NCBI GenBank assembly: GCA_029865825.1
Contig: JARXAQ010000018.1
Location: 1 to 37,094, forward strand
Direction: 5' to 3'
Length of the DNA: 37,094 nt
DNA from: Rhizobium sp.
GTDB taxonomy: Bacteria; Pseudomonadota; Alphaproteobacteria; Rhizobiales; Rhizobiaceae
The notes beneath the pieces were generated by a model, which had not been told where the DNA came from, ran no database searches, and saw only the letters and a list, made by a program, of their open reading frames with translations. Each line of letters begins with the position of its first letter. Position 1 is the first letter of the stretch. Shown piece after piece: positions 17,702 to 26,913 of the stretch. The translations under genes were made by a program, and so were the position numbers.

Positions 17702-19738
17702 TTACACCAGATGAAGAGCGCTGACGGCAAGGTCGATGACCTTGATGCCGGCGAAGGGGAGGACGAGCCCGCCGAGACCGTAGACCAGCAGGTTGCGGCG
17801 AAGCAGGGACGCAGCACCGGACGGACGGTAAGCCACGCCTTTCAATGCCAGCGGAATCAGGGCCACGATGATCAGCGCGTTGAAGATGACGGCCGAGAGG
17901 ATGGCCGACTGCGGCGAGGCAAGCCCCATCACGTTCAGCGCCTCAAGGGCCGGATAGGTGGCAACGAACAGCGCCGGGATGATGGCGAAGTACTTGGCCA
18001 CGTCATTGGCGATCGAAAACGTCGTCAGCGAGCCACGCGTCATCAGCAGCTGCTTGCCGATCTCGACGATCTCGATGAGCTTGGTCGGGCTGGAATCAAG
18101 GTCCACCATGTTGGCGGCCTCGCGGGCGGCCTGGGTGCCGGTCTGCATGGCGACACCGACGTCCGCCTGGGCAAGCGCCGGCGCATCGTTGGTGCCGTCG
18201 CCGCACATGGCGATCAGGCGGCCGCCCTGCTGTTCCCTGCGGATATAGGCGAGCTTATCCTCCGGGGTTGCCTGGGCGAGGAAATCGTCTACGCCGGCTT
18301 CAGAGGCGATGGCGGCGGCCGTGACCGGGTTGTCGCCGGTCACCATGACCGTCCGAATGCCCATGGCGCGCAGCGCCGCAAAGCGTTCCTTGATGCCGGG
18401 TTTGACAACGTCCTTGAGGTGGATGACGCCGAGCAGGCGGTCTCCATCGGCAACGCCGAGCGGCGTGCCACCCGTGCGAGCGACCTGGTCCACAGCGCGG
18501 CGGAATTCGGCCGGCGCATCCTGTTCGGTGATACCGGCGAACTTCAGCACGGCATCAACCGCGCCTTTGCGCAGGCGGCGCGAGCCGATGTCGACACCCG
18601 AAAGGCGGGTTTCGGCGGTAAAGCCGATGACGGCATCGAACTCGGCCTTCGGCATGGGCACACCGAACTCACCGGTTGCCAGCGCCACGACCGAGCGGCC
18701 CTCGGGCGTTTCGTCAGACAGCGAGGCGATGAGGGCAGCTTCTGCCAGTTCCGTCGGCGTGACACCCGGAGCAGCGAGGAAGTCGCTTGCCATGCGGTTG
18801 CCGAAGGTGATCGTGCCCGTCTTGTCGAGGAGCAAAGTGTCGACGTCGCCGGCAGCTTCCACGGCACGGCCGGAGGTGGCGATCACGTTGAAACGCACCA
18901 GGCGGTCCATGCCGGCGATGCCGATGGCCGAGAGCAGACCGCCGATCGTGGTCGGGATCAGCGTGACAAGCAGGGCTGCCAGAACGGTGACAGAGAGCAC
19001 CGTGCCGGAATAGCCGGCAAGGCCCCAGATCGCGACGCAGACGAACAGGAAGATCAACGTCAGGCCCGAGAGCAGGATCGACAGCGCGATCTCGTTCGGC
19101 GTCTTCTGGCGCTGGGCGCCTTCGATCAGCGCGATCATGCGGTCGACGAAGGAGGAGCCGGGCTGGACGGTGATCTTGATCTTGATCTCGTCGGACAGAA
19201 CCTGCGTGCCGCCTGTCACTGCCGAACGGTCGCCACCGGATTCGCGGATGACGGGGGCGGATTCGCCGGTGATGGCGCTTTCGTTGACCGAGGCGACACC
19301 CTCGATCACTTCGCCATCGCCGGGGATCAGCTCGCCGGCTGCGACCAGTACGATGTCGCCGACTTTGAGGCTGCTGGCCGCAATCGTCTCCGTCTTGCCG
19401 TTGGCGGCAAGCCGACGCGCGACGAGTTCGGACTTGGTCTTCTTCAGGCTGTCGGCCTGGGCGCGGCCACGGCCCTCCGCCACGGCTTCGGCGAAGGTGG
19501 CGAAGAGCACGGTGAACCAGAGCCAGGCGGCGATCTGGCCGGAGAAGCTGGCCTCGCCGGGATTTCCGGCGAGGTCGCGAATGAAGAGGATCGTCACGAC
19601 GACGGCGACGATCTCGGTCACGAAGATGACCGGGTTGCGCAGGAGCTTGCGCGGATCGAGCTTGACGAACGCATCGCGGATCGCCGGAAACAGGATCGAC
19701 GGGTCGAGAAGACCGGGAGCTTGATGGTCTTTTGACAT
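17702..19738 (-). CDS. kdpB: KdpB, catalytic P-type ATPase subunit
   Basis: KdpB is 678 aa. It shows the P-type phosphorylation motif [10 protein letters not shown] (Asp about residue 305), the actuator motif TGESAPV and the hinge [16 protein letters not shown] (about residue 512). Membrane helices flank the cytoplasmic domains. It hydrolyses ATP to drive potassium import through KdpA. It lies 10 bases after kdpA in the operon. Confidence 0.98.
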   Translation of the reverse strand: MSKDHQAPGLLDPSILFPAIRDAFVKLDPRKLLRNPVIFVTEIVAVVVTILFIRDLAGNPGEASFSGQIAAWLWFTVLFATFAEAVAEGRGRAQADSLKKTKSELVARRLAANGKTETIAASSLKVGDIVLVAAGELIPGDGEVIEGVASVNESAITGESAPVIRESGGDRSAVTGGTQVLSDEIKIKITVQPGSSFVDRMIALIEGAQRQKTPNEIALSILLSGLTLIFLFVCVAIWGLAGYSGTVLSVTVLAALLVTLIPTTIGGLLSAIGIAGMDRLVRFNVIATSGRAVEAAGDVDTLLLDKTGTITFGNRMASDFLAAPGVTPTELAEAALIASLSDETPEGRSVVALATGEFGVPMPKAEFDAVIGFTAETRLSGVDIGSRRLRKGAVDAVLKFAGITEQDAPAEFRRAVDQVARTGGTPLGVADGDRLLGVIHLKDVVKPGIKERFAALRAMGIRTVMVTGDNPVTAAAIASEAGVDDFLAQATPEDKLAYIRREQQGGRLIAMCGDGTNDAPALAQADVGVAMQTGTQAAREAANMVDLDSSPTKLIEIVEIGKQLLMTRGSLTTFSIANDVAKYFAIIPALFVATYPALEALNVMGLASPQSAILSAVIFNALIIVALIPLALKGVAYRPSGAASLLRRNLLVYGLGGLVLPFAGIKVIDLAVSALHLV

Positions 19739-19748
19739 GATGGGTCCT

Positions 19749-21458
19749 TTAGAAGGTCTGGCCGGCGAGCATGGCGAAGTGTTCGACGATGGGGCCGAGC
19801 ACCAGGGCAGGCAGGAATTGCAGGCCGCCGAGAATGAGGATGATTCCGATCAGGAGGCCGACGAACAGCGGGCCGTCCGTCGGGAAGGTGCCGGCGGAGG
19901 CTGGCGACTTCACCTTGGCGGCGAGCGATCCGGCGATGGCCATGACCGGCACGACATAGGCGAAGCGGCCGAGCAGCATCGATATCCCGAGCGTGGTGTT
20001 GTACCAGGGCGTATTGCCTGTGAGCCCGCCGAAGGCCGAGCCGTTGTTGCCGGCAGCCGAGGTATAGGCATAGAGGATCTCCGACAGCCCGTGCGGACCG
20101 GATGTGCCGACGCTTGCCACTGCGAAGGGCAGCATGGCGGAGACGGCGGTGAAGCCGAGGATGACCAGCGGCAGGATGAGCACGGCGAGCATCGCAAACT
20201 TCATCTCGCGGCCCTCGATCTTCTTGCCGAGGAATTCCGGCGTGCGTCCGACCATCAGGCCGGCGACGAAGACGGAAAGCAACGCGAAGACCAGCATGCC
20301 GTAGAGGCCCGAACCGACACCGCCCGGCAGCACCTCGCCGAGCTGGATGAGGAACATCGGCACCAGACCGCCCAAGCCCGTGAACGAGCCGTGCATACCG
20401 TTGACGCCGCCGTCCGAGAGGCCGGTGGTAACAGCCGCATAAAGCGCGGTCATGGCCTGGCCGAAGCGGACTTCCTTGCCTTCCATGTTGCCGAGCGCTG
20501 GATCGACGCCGATCGCCGTCAGGATGGTGTTGCCCTGGGCCTCGGCCCAGTATGTGACGGTGACGCCTGCGATGAGCAGGAACGCCATGGCCGAGATCAG
20601 CGCCCAGCCCTGGCGGCGGTTTCCGACCATCTGGCCGAAGGTATAGGCCATGGCGGCCGAGATCGACAGCATGGCGAAGATGTTGAGATAATTCGACCAG
20701 GCGGTCGGATTTTCGAAGGGATGCGCGGCGTTGACGTTGAAGAAACCGCCACCATTGGTGCCGAGTTGCTTGATCGCTTCCTGCGACGCGACGGGGCCGA
20801 GCGAGATCACCTGGTTGGCGCCTTCGAGCGTCGTGGCCGTGACCGAGGCATCGAGCGTCTGCGGCAGGCCCATGGCAACGAAGGCGAGCGCCACGACGAT
20901 CGACAGCGGCAGCAGCACGTAGAGCGTCGCCCTAGTCATGTCTACCCAGAAGTTGCCGAGCGTTGCGACCTTGGAGCGGGCAAGCGCGCGGGTAACGGCC
21001 ACGGCAAGCGCCATGCCGGTCGCGGCCGACAGGAAGTTCTGCACCGTAAGGCCGGCCATCTGGGAGAAATGGCTCATCGTCGCTTCACCGGCATAGTTCT
21101 GCCAGTTGGTATTGGTGACGAAGGAGACTGCCGTGTTGAAGGCGAGATCCGAGGGCACGCCCGGAAAGCCCTGCGGGTTGAGCGGCAGATAGGCCTGCAG
21201 CCGCAGCATGGCGTAGAGCGCCAGGAAACCGGCGAGCGAAAAGGCGAGCATGGCAAGCGTATAGCCGAGCCAGCTCTGCTCCTTTTCGGGGTTGATGCCG
21301 CTCACGCGGTAAAGATCCCGCTCCACGCGGCCGAGCACGGGGGACAGAAAGGTCCGCTCGCCGGAAAACACCCGCGCCATGTAAAGGCCGAGTGGTTTGA
21401 TGACGAGGAGGACGGCGAGGAAGAGGAGGCTGATCTGCAGCCATCCGGTGGTTGTCAT
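19749..21458 (-). CDS. kdpA: KdpA, potassium-translocating subunit
   Basis: KdpA is 569 aa with about ten hydrophobic segments. The channel-like selectivity segments include [19 protein letters not shown] and, near the middle, [19 protein letters not shown]. It binds potassium and passes it across the inner membrane, coupled to KdpB. The ATG lies 14 bases after the kdpF stop. Confidence 0.98.
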   Translation of the reverse strand: MTTTGWLQISLLFLAVLLVIKPLGLYMARVFSGERTFLSPVLGRVERDLYRVSGINPEKEQSWLGYTLAMLAFSLAGFLALYAMLRLQAYLPLNPQGFPGVPSDLAFNTAVSFVTNTNWQNYAGEATMSHFSQMAGLTVQNFLSAATGMALAVAVTRALARSKVATLGNFWVDMTRATLYVLLPLSIVVALAFVAMGLPQTLDASVTATTLEGANQVISLGPVASQEAIKQLGTNGGGFFNVNAAHPFENPTAWSNYLNIFAMLSISAAMAYTFGQMVGNRRQGWALISAMAFLLIAGVTVTYWAEAQGNTILTAIGVDPALGNMEGKEVRFGQAMTALYAAVTTGLSDGGVNGMHGSFTGLGGLVPMFLIQLGEVLPGGVGSGLYGMLVFALLSVFVAGLMVGRTPEFLGKKIEGREMKFAMLAVLILPLVILGFTAVSAMLPFAVASVGTSGPHGLSEILYAYTSAAGNNGSAFGGLTGNTPWYNTTLGISMLLGRFAYVVPVMAIAGSLAAKVKSPASAGTFPTDGPLFVGLLIGIILILGGLQFLPALVLGPIVEHFAMLAGQTF

Positions 21459-21472
21459 GGGTTTGCTCCCGA

Positions 21473-21559
21473 TCAGAAGCGTTCGGGACGCAAAAGCGTC
21501 ACGACGAGATAGACGCCAAGGGCTATGGCGACGGCGAGGCCGAAAAGGGGTTCAAGCAT
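21473..21559 (-). CDS. kdpF: KdpF, small subunit of the Kdp ATPase (28 aa)
   Basis: The frame is too short for the ORF track. The minus strand encodes [20 protein letters not shown] and then TLLRPERF, a single hydrophobic helix followed by the LLRPERF ending typical of KdpF. A GGAGG site lies six bases before the ATG. KdpF stabilises the KdpABC complex in the membrane. It is followed by kdpA after 14 bases. Confidence 0.93.
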   Translation of the reverse strand: MLEPLFGLAVAIALGVYLVVTLLRPERF

Positions 21560-21570
21560 TTCTGCCTCCG

Positions 21571-21654
21571 TCACAGCTGGTCGAGTGCGCGGGCATACAG
21601 TGCCAGCACGAGAAGCGTGCCGCCGCCAAGCGCGATGAAGATGAGGTCGGACAT
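21571..21654 (-). CDS. 27-aa small membrane protein upstream of kdpF
   Basis: A 27-codon frame (MSDLIFIALGGGTLLVLALY then ARALDQL) lies 11 bases before kdpF. It has a strong AGGAGA ribosome site seven bases before the ATG. The product is a single hydrophobic helix with a short polar end, much like KdpF in size and layout but without LLRPERF. Position and translation signals make it the probable first gene of the operon. It could be a second small subunit or a leader. I recall similar unnamed ORFs before kdpF in other genomes but cannot verify this here. Confidence 0.7.
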   Translation of the reverse strand: MSDLIFIALGGGTLLVLALYARALDQL

Positions 21655-22028
21655 GTCCGGGTCTCCTGTTGATACAGAAGATGACATACGTCCGATGGGG
21701 TCAGGCTTCGATTGGGAAGAGCGGAGGCCGGCGTCAAGAAAAGATAAGGATGGTGCCGTGCGTCACATGCAATGCCGTCATGCCCGGATGCGCGCGGGGC
21801 TTTGGGGCTGCGCACCGTCGTGTCTTTGGAGAGGACGGCGAAGCTCGCGATGCAGGGCGCTGGCAGCCACATCATCTGATATCACCTCAGGGGGACGGGG
21901 TGCCAACCATCAGATCGTGTCGCCCTGCCACTGCCATCATGACAACCAGGAACAGGAAGGACCCGACCACAGTCAACAGCGGCCCATGCAATAGACCGAT
22001 GCCAATGGGTCCAGGTGTCGGCACCGAT
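21655..22028. other. Upstream region of the kdp operon
   Basis: The 374 bases between the kdp leader gene and the stop of the sensor kinase gene hold no gene I can support. The kdp promoter and KdpE site should lie here. On the minus strand TTGACG (21737-21732) could be a -35 element, but the bases about 17-18 further on (CAATCG/AATCGA) are a poor -10. I cannot name a KdpE box. Confidence 0.45.
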
Positions 22029-23381
22029 CTATCGGTCTGTCGGCGGGAAGAAGAGTTCACACGCAAACCCTGTCCGCTCGTCCGGCAGCGTGACGGTTCT
22101 CAAGGCCATCGTCCCGTCCATCTGGTCCATCAGCTTGTCGACAATCGCCAGGCCGAGACCGGAGCCTGGCTTGCTCGTCTGGCCACGCTTGAAACGCGCG
22201 CGGTAAACATCGACGTCCGCTTCGAGTGGGCCGGATACCGCATTGGTGACGGTGATGCGGCCCTCTGCGGCGATCGACACAGTGATCGGCTGATCCGCCA
22301 TGCCATAGCGCTGGGCGTTTTCCAGCAGGTTGTTGAAGGCGATGGCAAAAGCGTCGGGATCGACTGCGCGCGACAGGAACGACAGGCCGGGCGGCTGCTG
22401 GATCTCGATGATCACCCGGTGATGGGAGCGCCGGAAACCGTCGACGAGCAGCGTCACCAGGCCCAAGAGGTCCACGGAGGTCTTCGATACCCCGATGCCG
22501 GCCTCTGCGCGGGAGAGCTGCAGGAGCTTCTCCAGCATCAGGGACAGCCGCCGCAGCGCCTCCAGCACGCGATCTGCACGCGATTGGTCCTCACGGTCGG
22601 TCAGTTGATCTGCGAGCAGTTCCATCTGGGCGAGCGCCCCGGCCAGCGGCGTCCTCAATTCATGGGCGCTGTTGGCGGCGAGGTCCCGCTCGGCCTGCAG
22701 GGCGAGTTTCAGACGTCCGAGAAGCGTGTTCACCGAACCGGGGATCGAGGCGATCTCCGTCGGCAGACCGGCAAGCCCGATCGCTTCGAGATTTGTCTCG
22801 TCGCGCAAGCTGATCGCATCGCGCAGTTCGTTGACCGGCCTGGTTGCCCTGACGACGACCCAACGGGTGGCGAACATGCCGAGCGGGAGGATCAACAGGA
22901 TCGGCAGCAGGAGCGTCAGCGCGCTTTCGAACGTCGCCTCGCGACGATGGGCAAGCGAGTCCGCCACCTGGACGAAAAGCGTGTCACTGACCGTGGCGAC
23001 GGTGAAGATCCGTTGATCCTCGCCGCTCCAGAACCCGGATTGCAGCGGCGCCGGATAGGGGGCCGACCCGACATTGTGCGAATGCAACAGCACCCGTCCC
23101 GATGCGTCGCGAACCTGATAGGTCAGGTATTCGTCCGTCTTGCCGGGGGTGAGCGCCGCCAGTTGGTTCGGTCCGGTGCCTGCTTCGCGGCGGAAAAAGT
23201 CGTCGACCACGAGGGGCGCCAGCCGCTCGGTGGTTTCCTGAAGGCCGCTGTCGAAGACCTCGTCGAACTCGGTCCGCATCACGTGGATGGCGAGCCCGAC
23301 GCCGACGGTCCAGAAGACGACGAGCAGAAGCGACATGGACAGGACGAGACGTCCGGCGAGGCTGCGGGGCTTAAGTTGCAT
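22029..23381 (-). CDS. PmrB/QseC-like sensor histidine kinase
   Basis: This is a two-transmembrane sensor kinase of about 450 aa. The first membrane helix is near residue 10-30 (RLVLSMSLLLVVFWTVGVGL). A periplasmic sensor region follows, then a second helix (LTLLLPILLILPLGMFA) and a HAMP-like linker. The kinase core has NSAHELRTP (His about 242), NNLLENAQRYG and GSGLGLAIVDK. I start it at 23381 (MQLKPRSL); the longer ORF-track form reads into the regulator gene in another frame. It overlaps the regulator gene by 11 bases. The nearby eptA-dgkA pair suggests a PmrAB-type role in sensing envelope stress or cationic peptides, which is inference. Confidence 0.9.
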   Translation of the reverse strand: MQLKPRSLAGRLVLSMSLLLVVFWTVGVGLAIHVMRTEFDEVFDSGLQETTERLAPLVVDDFFRREAGTGPNQLAALTPGKTDEYLTYQVRDASGRVLLHSHNVGSAPYPAPLQSGFWSGEDQRIFTVATVSDTLFVQVADSLAHRREATFESALTLLLPILLILPLGMFATRWVVVRATRPVNELRDAISLRDETNLEAIGLAGLPTEIASIPGSVNTLLGRLKLALQAERDLAANSAHELRTPLAGALAQMELLADQLTDREDQSRADRVLEALRRLSLMLEKLLQLSRAEAGIGVSKTSVDLLGLVTLLVDGFRRSHHRVIIEIQQPPGLSFLSRAVDPDAFAIAFNNLLENAQRYGMADQPITVSIAAEGRITVTNAVSGPLEADVDVYRARFKRGQTSKPGSGLGLAIVDKLMDQMDGTMALRTVTLPDERTGFACELFFPPTDR

Positions 23382-24039
23382 CGGACGAGATCCTGTAACC
23401 GATGCCGCGAACGGTCTCGATCGCGTGCTTGCCGAGCTTGCGTCTGAGGCGGCTGACATAAACCTCGACGGTATTGCTTTCCACCTCCGCGCCGAATTCG
23501 TAAAGCGCCTCTTCGATCTGCGCCTTGGACACGATCGCGCGTTTGCGAGCAATCAGCCGATCGAGCACGGCCCATTCGCGCGAGGAGAGCTGGATATCGT
23601 CCCCATCCGCACCGGCGATCCGCCGCTCTGACGGATAAACCGAAACGCCGTCGATGGTGAGCGCGGGAAGCTTGTGCGTTCCGTATCGACGCGACACGGC
23701 GTGAATGCGGGCCTGCAACTCGCCGAGATCGACGGGCTTCACAAGATAATCGTCTGCGCCGGCGTTGAGCCCGGCGATCCGATCTGAAACCTGGTCATGA
23801 GCGGTCATGATGATAACAGGGACTTCGTCGCGGCGCGTGCGAAGCCCTTTCAAAATGTCGAGCCCGCTGCCGTCAGGCAGGCGGAGATCGAGGAGGACGA
23901 GATCGTAGGTCGCCGCTGCAAGGCTCGCTTCGGCCTCGTTGCGCGAGAGCGTCCAATCCACGGCATGCCCCTGGCGATGCACATGCGTTTTCACTGCATC
24001 TCCGAGCATTTCATCGTCTTCAACCAGCAAGACCCGCAT
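23371..24039 (-). CDS. PmrA/QseB-like response regulator
   Basis: This OmpR-type regulator has 222 aa from the ATG at 24039 (MRVLLVEDDEMLGD). The ORF-track start adds 24 residues with no homology pattern. The receiver domain has EDD, the phosphoacceptor in LVLLDLRLPDGSG and the Lys of LVKPVDLGELQ. The winged-helix domain ends VRGIGYRISSD. It is cotranscribed with the downstream kinase gene and divergent from the PepSY gene. It probably controls that gene and the nearby eptA-dgkA pair, although I could not find a clear PmrA box in the 155-bp divergent region. Confidence 0.92.
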   Translation of the reverse strand: MRVLLVEDDEMLGDAVKTHVHRQGHAVDWTLSRNEAEASLAAATYDLVLLDLRLPDGSGLDILKGLRTRRDEVPVIIMTAHDQVSDRIAGLNAGADDYLVKPVDLGELQARIHAVSRRYGTHKLPALTIDGVSVYPSERRIAGADGDDIQLSSREWAVLDRLIARKRAIVSKAQIEEALYEFGAEVESNTVEVYVSRLRRKLGKHAIETVRGIGYRISSDAT

Positions 24040-24194
24040 GCATTCACCCCAAAACCAAGAGATCGAGATCCCATGTCGCCTAAAACTGACAGGCCGCCGA
24101 ACTGCCCGCAAGGGCTCCGCCGGCCCTTCAGGTGGATGTCAGCTTGGCCACTGATGCTCTTTGCGTGTCCAATATCAGGAGAGGAGCACATTCC

Positions 24195-24461
24195 ATGCGC
24201 AACATCACCGTCGCTCTCGGCCTTGCCGCGATTTTCGGCGGTCCCGCTCTCGCGTCGGAAAAATGCAGCGTGGCCATGGCAGACTGGCAACCCCGAGAAG
24301 CGCTTCAGACCAAGCTCGAAGGGGAGGGATGGACGGTCCGGTCGATAACCTCCGAAGACGGCTGTTATGAAGCCTATGCCATCGATGCCGAGGGCAAGAC
24401 GGTGGACGCCTTTTTCAACCCACAGACCTTCCAGTCGGTCGACATGAAGATCGGGAACTGA
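24195..24461 (+). CDS. PepSY-like small periplasmic protein (88 aa)
   Basis: An 88-aa protein with a signal peptide (MRNITVALGLAAIFGGPALA, likely cut after ALA). The mature domain has the PepSY layout: a helix with REALQTKLEGEGWTV, a strand ending in the Cys-containing DGCYEAYAIDAEG, then a KTVDAFFNPQT strand. The two mature Cys (EKCSV, DGCYE) could pair. The start at 24195 follows AGGAGAGGAG. Similar small PepSY proteins often accompany two-component systems, where they may tune the sensor. It is divergent from the regulator gene and ends in a strong hairpin. Confidence 0.8.
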   Translation: MRNITVALGLAAIFGGPALASEKCSVAMADWQPREALQTKLEGEGWTVRSITSEDGCYEAYAIDAEGKTVDAFFNPQTFQSVDMKIGN

Positions 24462-24526
24462 TCACCGGTCGCAAGCGCGGACCGGAAGGCGGTGACATCC
24501 TCCGACCCGGGCAGTTTGAACGAAGG

Positions 24527-24559
24527 AAAGGACGCTGCAGACCGCAGCGTCCTTTCTTT
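24527..24559. terminator. Bidirectional terminator between PepSY gene and dgkA
   Basis: AAAGGACGCTGC pairs perfectly over 12 bases with GCAGCGTCCTTT across a 5-base loop, followed by CTTTC. It lies 66 bases after the PepSY stop and 58 bases beyond the dgkA stop, between two convergent units, and could serve both. Confidence 0.85.
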
Positions 24560-24616
24560 CGTCGTGTGACCGAGCTTTCTCCGGCTGACAGTTTCACCCA
24601 CCCTGAGCGAAAGACT

Positions 24617-25006
24617 TCAGGCGCGAAGATGCAGCGTGAGCGCATAGAGGAGCACGATGGAATTGGCCGAAATCAGGCAGAAGACGGCGAGCGATCCGAG
24701 ATCCTTGGCATGTTTTCCCGTGTCAGACACCTCGGGCGAGATGCGATCGATGATCTCCTCGATCGCCGTGTTCATCGCTTCCATCGCGACCAGCAGCAAA
24801 AACAGGACAGCGGCCGACAGCCAGACGGAAGCCGAGACGTCCATCACGGTATAGGCGACCACCAGGCCGATCCCGGCAACGACCTCCTGCCGGAAGGCCG
24901 CTTCCCTCGCAAGTCGGATCAAACCTCCGGCCGAATAACCACCAGCAGCCCAAAGATGAGCCAAGCCAACGCGCTTCGAAGGCGCCAATTCCACATTGTG
25001 GGTCAT
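24617..25006 (-). CDS. dgkA: Diacylglycerol kinase DgkA
   Basis: This 129-aa integral membrane kinase has three hydrophobic helices. It carries the family signature EAMNTAIEEIIDRISPE, with the catalytic Glu and Asn residues, and the later KHAKDLGSLAVF. It phosphorylates diacylglycerol to phosphatidic acid. Its ATG overlaps the eptA stop by four bases (ATGA), so the two are made together. EptA makes diacylglycerol by taking phosphoethanolamine from phosphatidylethanolamine, and DgkA would recycle it. The same pairing is known elsewhere, for example mcr-3 with dgkA. Confidence 0.95.
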   Translation of the reverse strand: MTHNVELAPSKRVGLAHLWAAGGYSAGGLIRLAREAAFRQEVVAGIGLVVAYTVMDVSASVWLSAAVLFLLLVAMEAMNTAIEEIIDRISPEVSDTGKHAKDLGSLAVFCLISANSIVLLYALTLHLRA

Positions 25007-26640
25007 GAAGACACTCCGTTCCGGCAGGCTGCGAAGATGTCCCGAGCCGGATCATAGACCTGCGTCTTCACCTGCATCAGGCCGAGCACACTGTGAAAGA
25101 GATTATCGTGGGAATGCGGTGCATCGGCCTTTGCGGACAGGCACGGCGCGTCGATTTGCGTCGACTGCCGAAGGCCGGGCGACGTCCAGAGCACGAAAGG
25201 AACATGGGTCTGCTCCTTCGGTGCGAACATGTAGGGCGCGCCATGCAGGTAGAGGCCGTTTTCGCCGAGCGATTCCCCGTGGTCCGACATGTAGATCATC
25301 GCGGTGTCGAGCCGATCACCCTGCGCGTCGAGCTTGTCGATCACCTCGGACAGGATGTGGTCTGTATAGAGCAGGGCATTGTCATAGGCATTGGTGATCG
25401 TCTCCGGCGTGCAGCTGTCGAAATCAACCGTGCGGCAATCGGGCACGAATTTCCGGAACTCCTCCGGATAGCGCAGATAATAGGCCGGTCCGTGATTGCC
25501 GAGCTGGTGCAGAACGAGCACGGCGTCCCCGTCGACCTTGTCCAGCCAGGCGTCGAGTCCATCCACCAGGATCTGGTCGAGACATTCGCCGTCGGAGCAG
25601 TATTTGGGATCAGTGGACTTGAAGAACTCTGTCTTCGATATCCGGGCGGCCACACGCTTGTCGCCGGTATTGTTGTCCCACCACTCCGTTTTTATTCCGG
25701 CATGGGTGAGGACATCCATCAGGTCCTCTGTCGCCAACGCCTTGGCGTGGGAATAGTCCTCGCGGCCATAAACGGAGAACATGCAGGGCACGGAGACCGC
25801 CGTCGCGGTTCCGCAGCTCGAGGTATCCTTGAAATAGACGATGTCCCGCATCGAAAGCTCGGGATTGGTTGCACGCCCATAGCCGCCGAGCTGGAAATTC
25901 GCCGCCCGTGCCGTCTCGCCGACGACCACGATCGTCACGCGCGGCTTGCGCGCAGCGTCCGGCAGGTCTTCCACCACTTTCGCATCCGCACCGAGCGGCT
26001 GAACGACGATATTCTGCTCCTTGCTCTGGCCGATGAAAAATCCTGCCGCGCTCGCCATGGGAAAGATCGGGTTCAGTGTTCTGAACCATTCGCGGTGCTC
26101 GCGGGTTTTGAAGATGAAAGTCCCACTGTTCGAAAACCCGGCAAGCCCGAACACGGCAAGGCAGGGCAGGATGATCATCAGGTTGACCCCCACCTTCTTC
26201 AGGATCGGACGGTGCACGATCTCCACCACCGCGATAAACAGCGAGGGCAGGAGACCGAACAGCACGATGTGCAAAATGAATGCGGACGTGATGAGATGTC
26301 CGGCTTCGGCCTGGTTGGTTTCCATGGCATTTCGGATCATCTCGCCGTCGATGATCACTCCGAACCGGTCCATGAACCATGACCCCGAAACACTCGCCAG
26401 CACGAGCAGGATCAGCACCGGCTTGATGACGTATTTCGCCGAGAATGTGACGACCAGCGCGACAAAGGCGGCCGTAAGCCCGATGCCGAGCGCCAGGAGT
26501 GCCAGCGTGTCCCCATTGAGAAAGACCAAGGACTTGGCCCAGAAGGTGCCGTTCATGAAGAAGAGAAGATAGACTGCAGTGAGGACGCTCAGCCACTCGC
26601 TGCGCATCCGTGGTCTGAAGCTCAAAAGCGTCTTGGACAA
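25003..26640 (-). CDS. eptA: Phosphoethanolamine transferase, EptA family
   Basis: An inner-membrane enzyme with about five N-terminal helices and a periplasmic sulfatase-like catalytic domain. The nucleophile lies in VVVGETARAANF (Thr about residue 240). Metal-binding motifs include YMSDHGESLGENG and KEQTHVPFVLW. Cys pairs typical of the family are visible (SSCGTATAVSVPC, YCSDGEC, DCRTVDFDSC). It transfers phosphoethanolamine to lipid A, lowering surface negative charge and typically giving polymyxin resistance. I prefer the TTG start at 26640 (SKTLLSFRPRMRSEW), because AAGGAAG lies five bases upstream and the length becomes 545 aa, normal for the family. An ATG at 26607 is the alternative. 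The long ORF-track N-terminus is not credible. Confidence 0.93.
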   Translation of the reverse strand: MSKTLLSFRPRMRSEWLSVLTAVYLLFFMNGTFWAKSLVFLNGDTLALLALGIGLTAAFVALVVTFSAKYVIKPVLILLVLASVSGSWFMDRFGVIIDGEMIRNAMETNQAEAGHLITSAFILHIVLFGLLPSLFIAVVEIVHRPILKKVGVNLMIILPCLAVFGLAGFSNSGTFIFKTREHREWFRTLNPIFPMASAAGFFIGQSKEQNIVVQPLGADAKVVEDLPDAARKPRVTIVVVGETARAANFQLGGYGRATNPELSMRDIVYFKDTSSCGTATAVSVPCMFSVYGREDYSHAKALATEDLMDVLTHAGIKTEWWDNNTGDKRVAARISKTEFFKSTDPKYCSDGECLDQILVDGLDAWLDKVDGDAVLVLHQLGNHGPAYYLRYPEEFRKFVPDCRTVDFDSCTPETITNAYDNALLYTDHILSEVIDKLDAQGDRLDTAMIYMSDHGESLGENGLYLHGAPYMFAPKEQTHVPFVLWTSPGLRQSTQIDAPCLSAKADAPHSHDNLFHSVLGLMQVKTQVYDPARDIFAACRNGVSS

Positions 26641-26845
26641 GACCGCTTCCTTTCGTGCATGGATAAAGTGATCCGATGCAATGAGTTGCAAAGCTGACAG
26701 AGACCTGAACGCTGCGCCTGCAACTGGATACCGCCACTCAGTGGGGCGCTGCATATTGAAGAAAGACAGGCAGGCCACTCTGGAGCAGCATCTTGCCGCC
26801 AGGACAGCGAGTTGCTGGTTGCGACAAAAAAATGCGAGGCATGCC

Positions 26846-26873
26846 TGTAACAATCTGAGTTTTTCTTCGTCTT
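26846..26873 (+). promoter_or_regulatory. Candidate ECF-sigma promoter, TGTAAC-N16-CGTCTT
   Basis: TGTAAC is followed after exactly 16 bases by CGTCTT, the kind of -35/-10 pair used by several ECF sigma factors. It lies about 40 bases before the flavoprotein start. A similar pair (TGTAAG-N16-CGACAG) precedes the local ECF sigma gene. The rest of the 273-bp divergent region must also hold the eptA promoter, which I could not place. Confidence 0.45.
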
Positions 26874-26913
26874 CCTATTGCAACGTAAAGTGCCGGGCCG
26901 AGAGATAGATTCT

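Noticed and set aside
22023-22036. Palindrome ACCGATCTATCGGT across the sensor kinase stop codon
   Set aside because: The two-base loop and absence of a T-tract make it a poor terminator. It could be an operator by shape, but nothing links it to a regulator.
14515-23447. Long plus-strand ORFs opposite kdp and the sensor kinase (580, 674, 591 and 592 aa)
   Set aside because: They lie antisense to well-recognised genes, are rich in Arg, Gly, Asp and His, and show no domain. They are GC-rich shadow frames.
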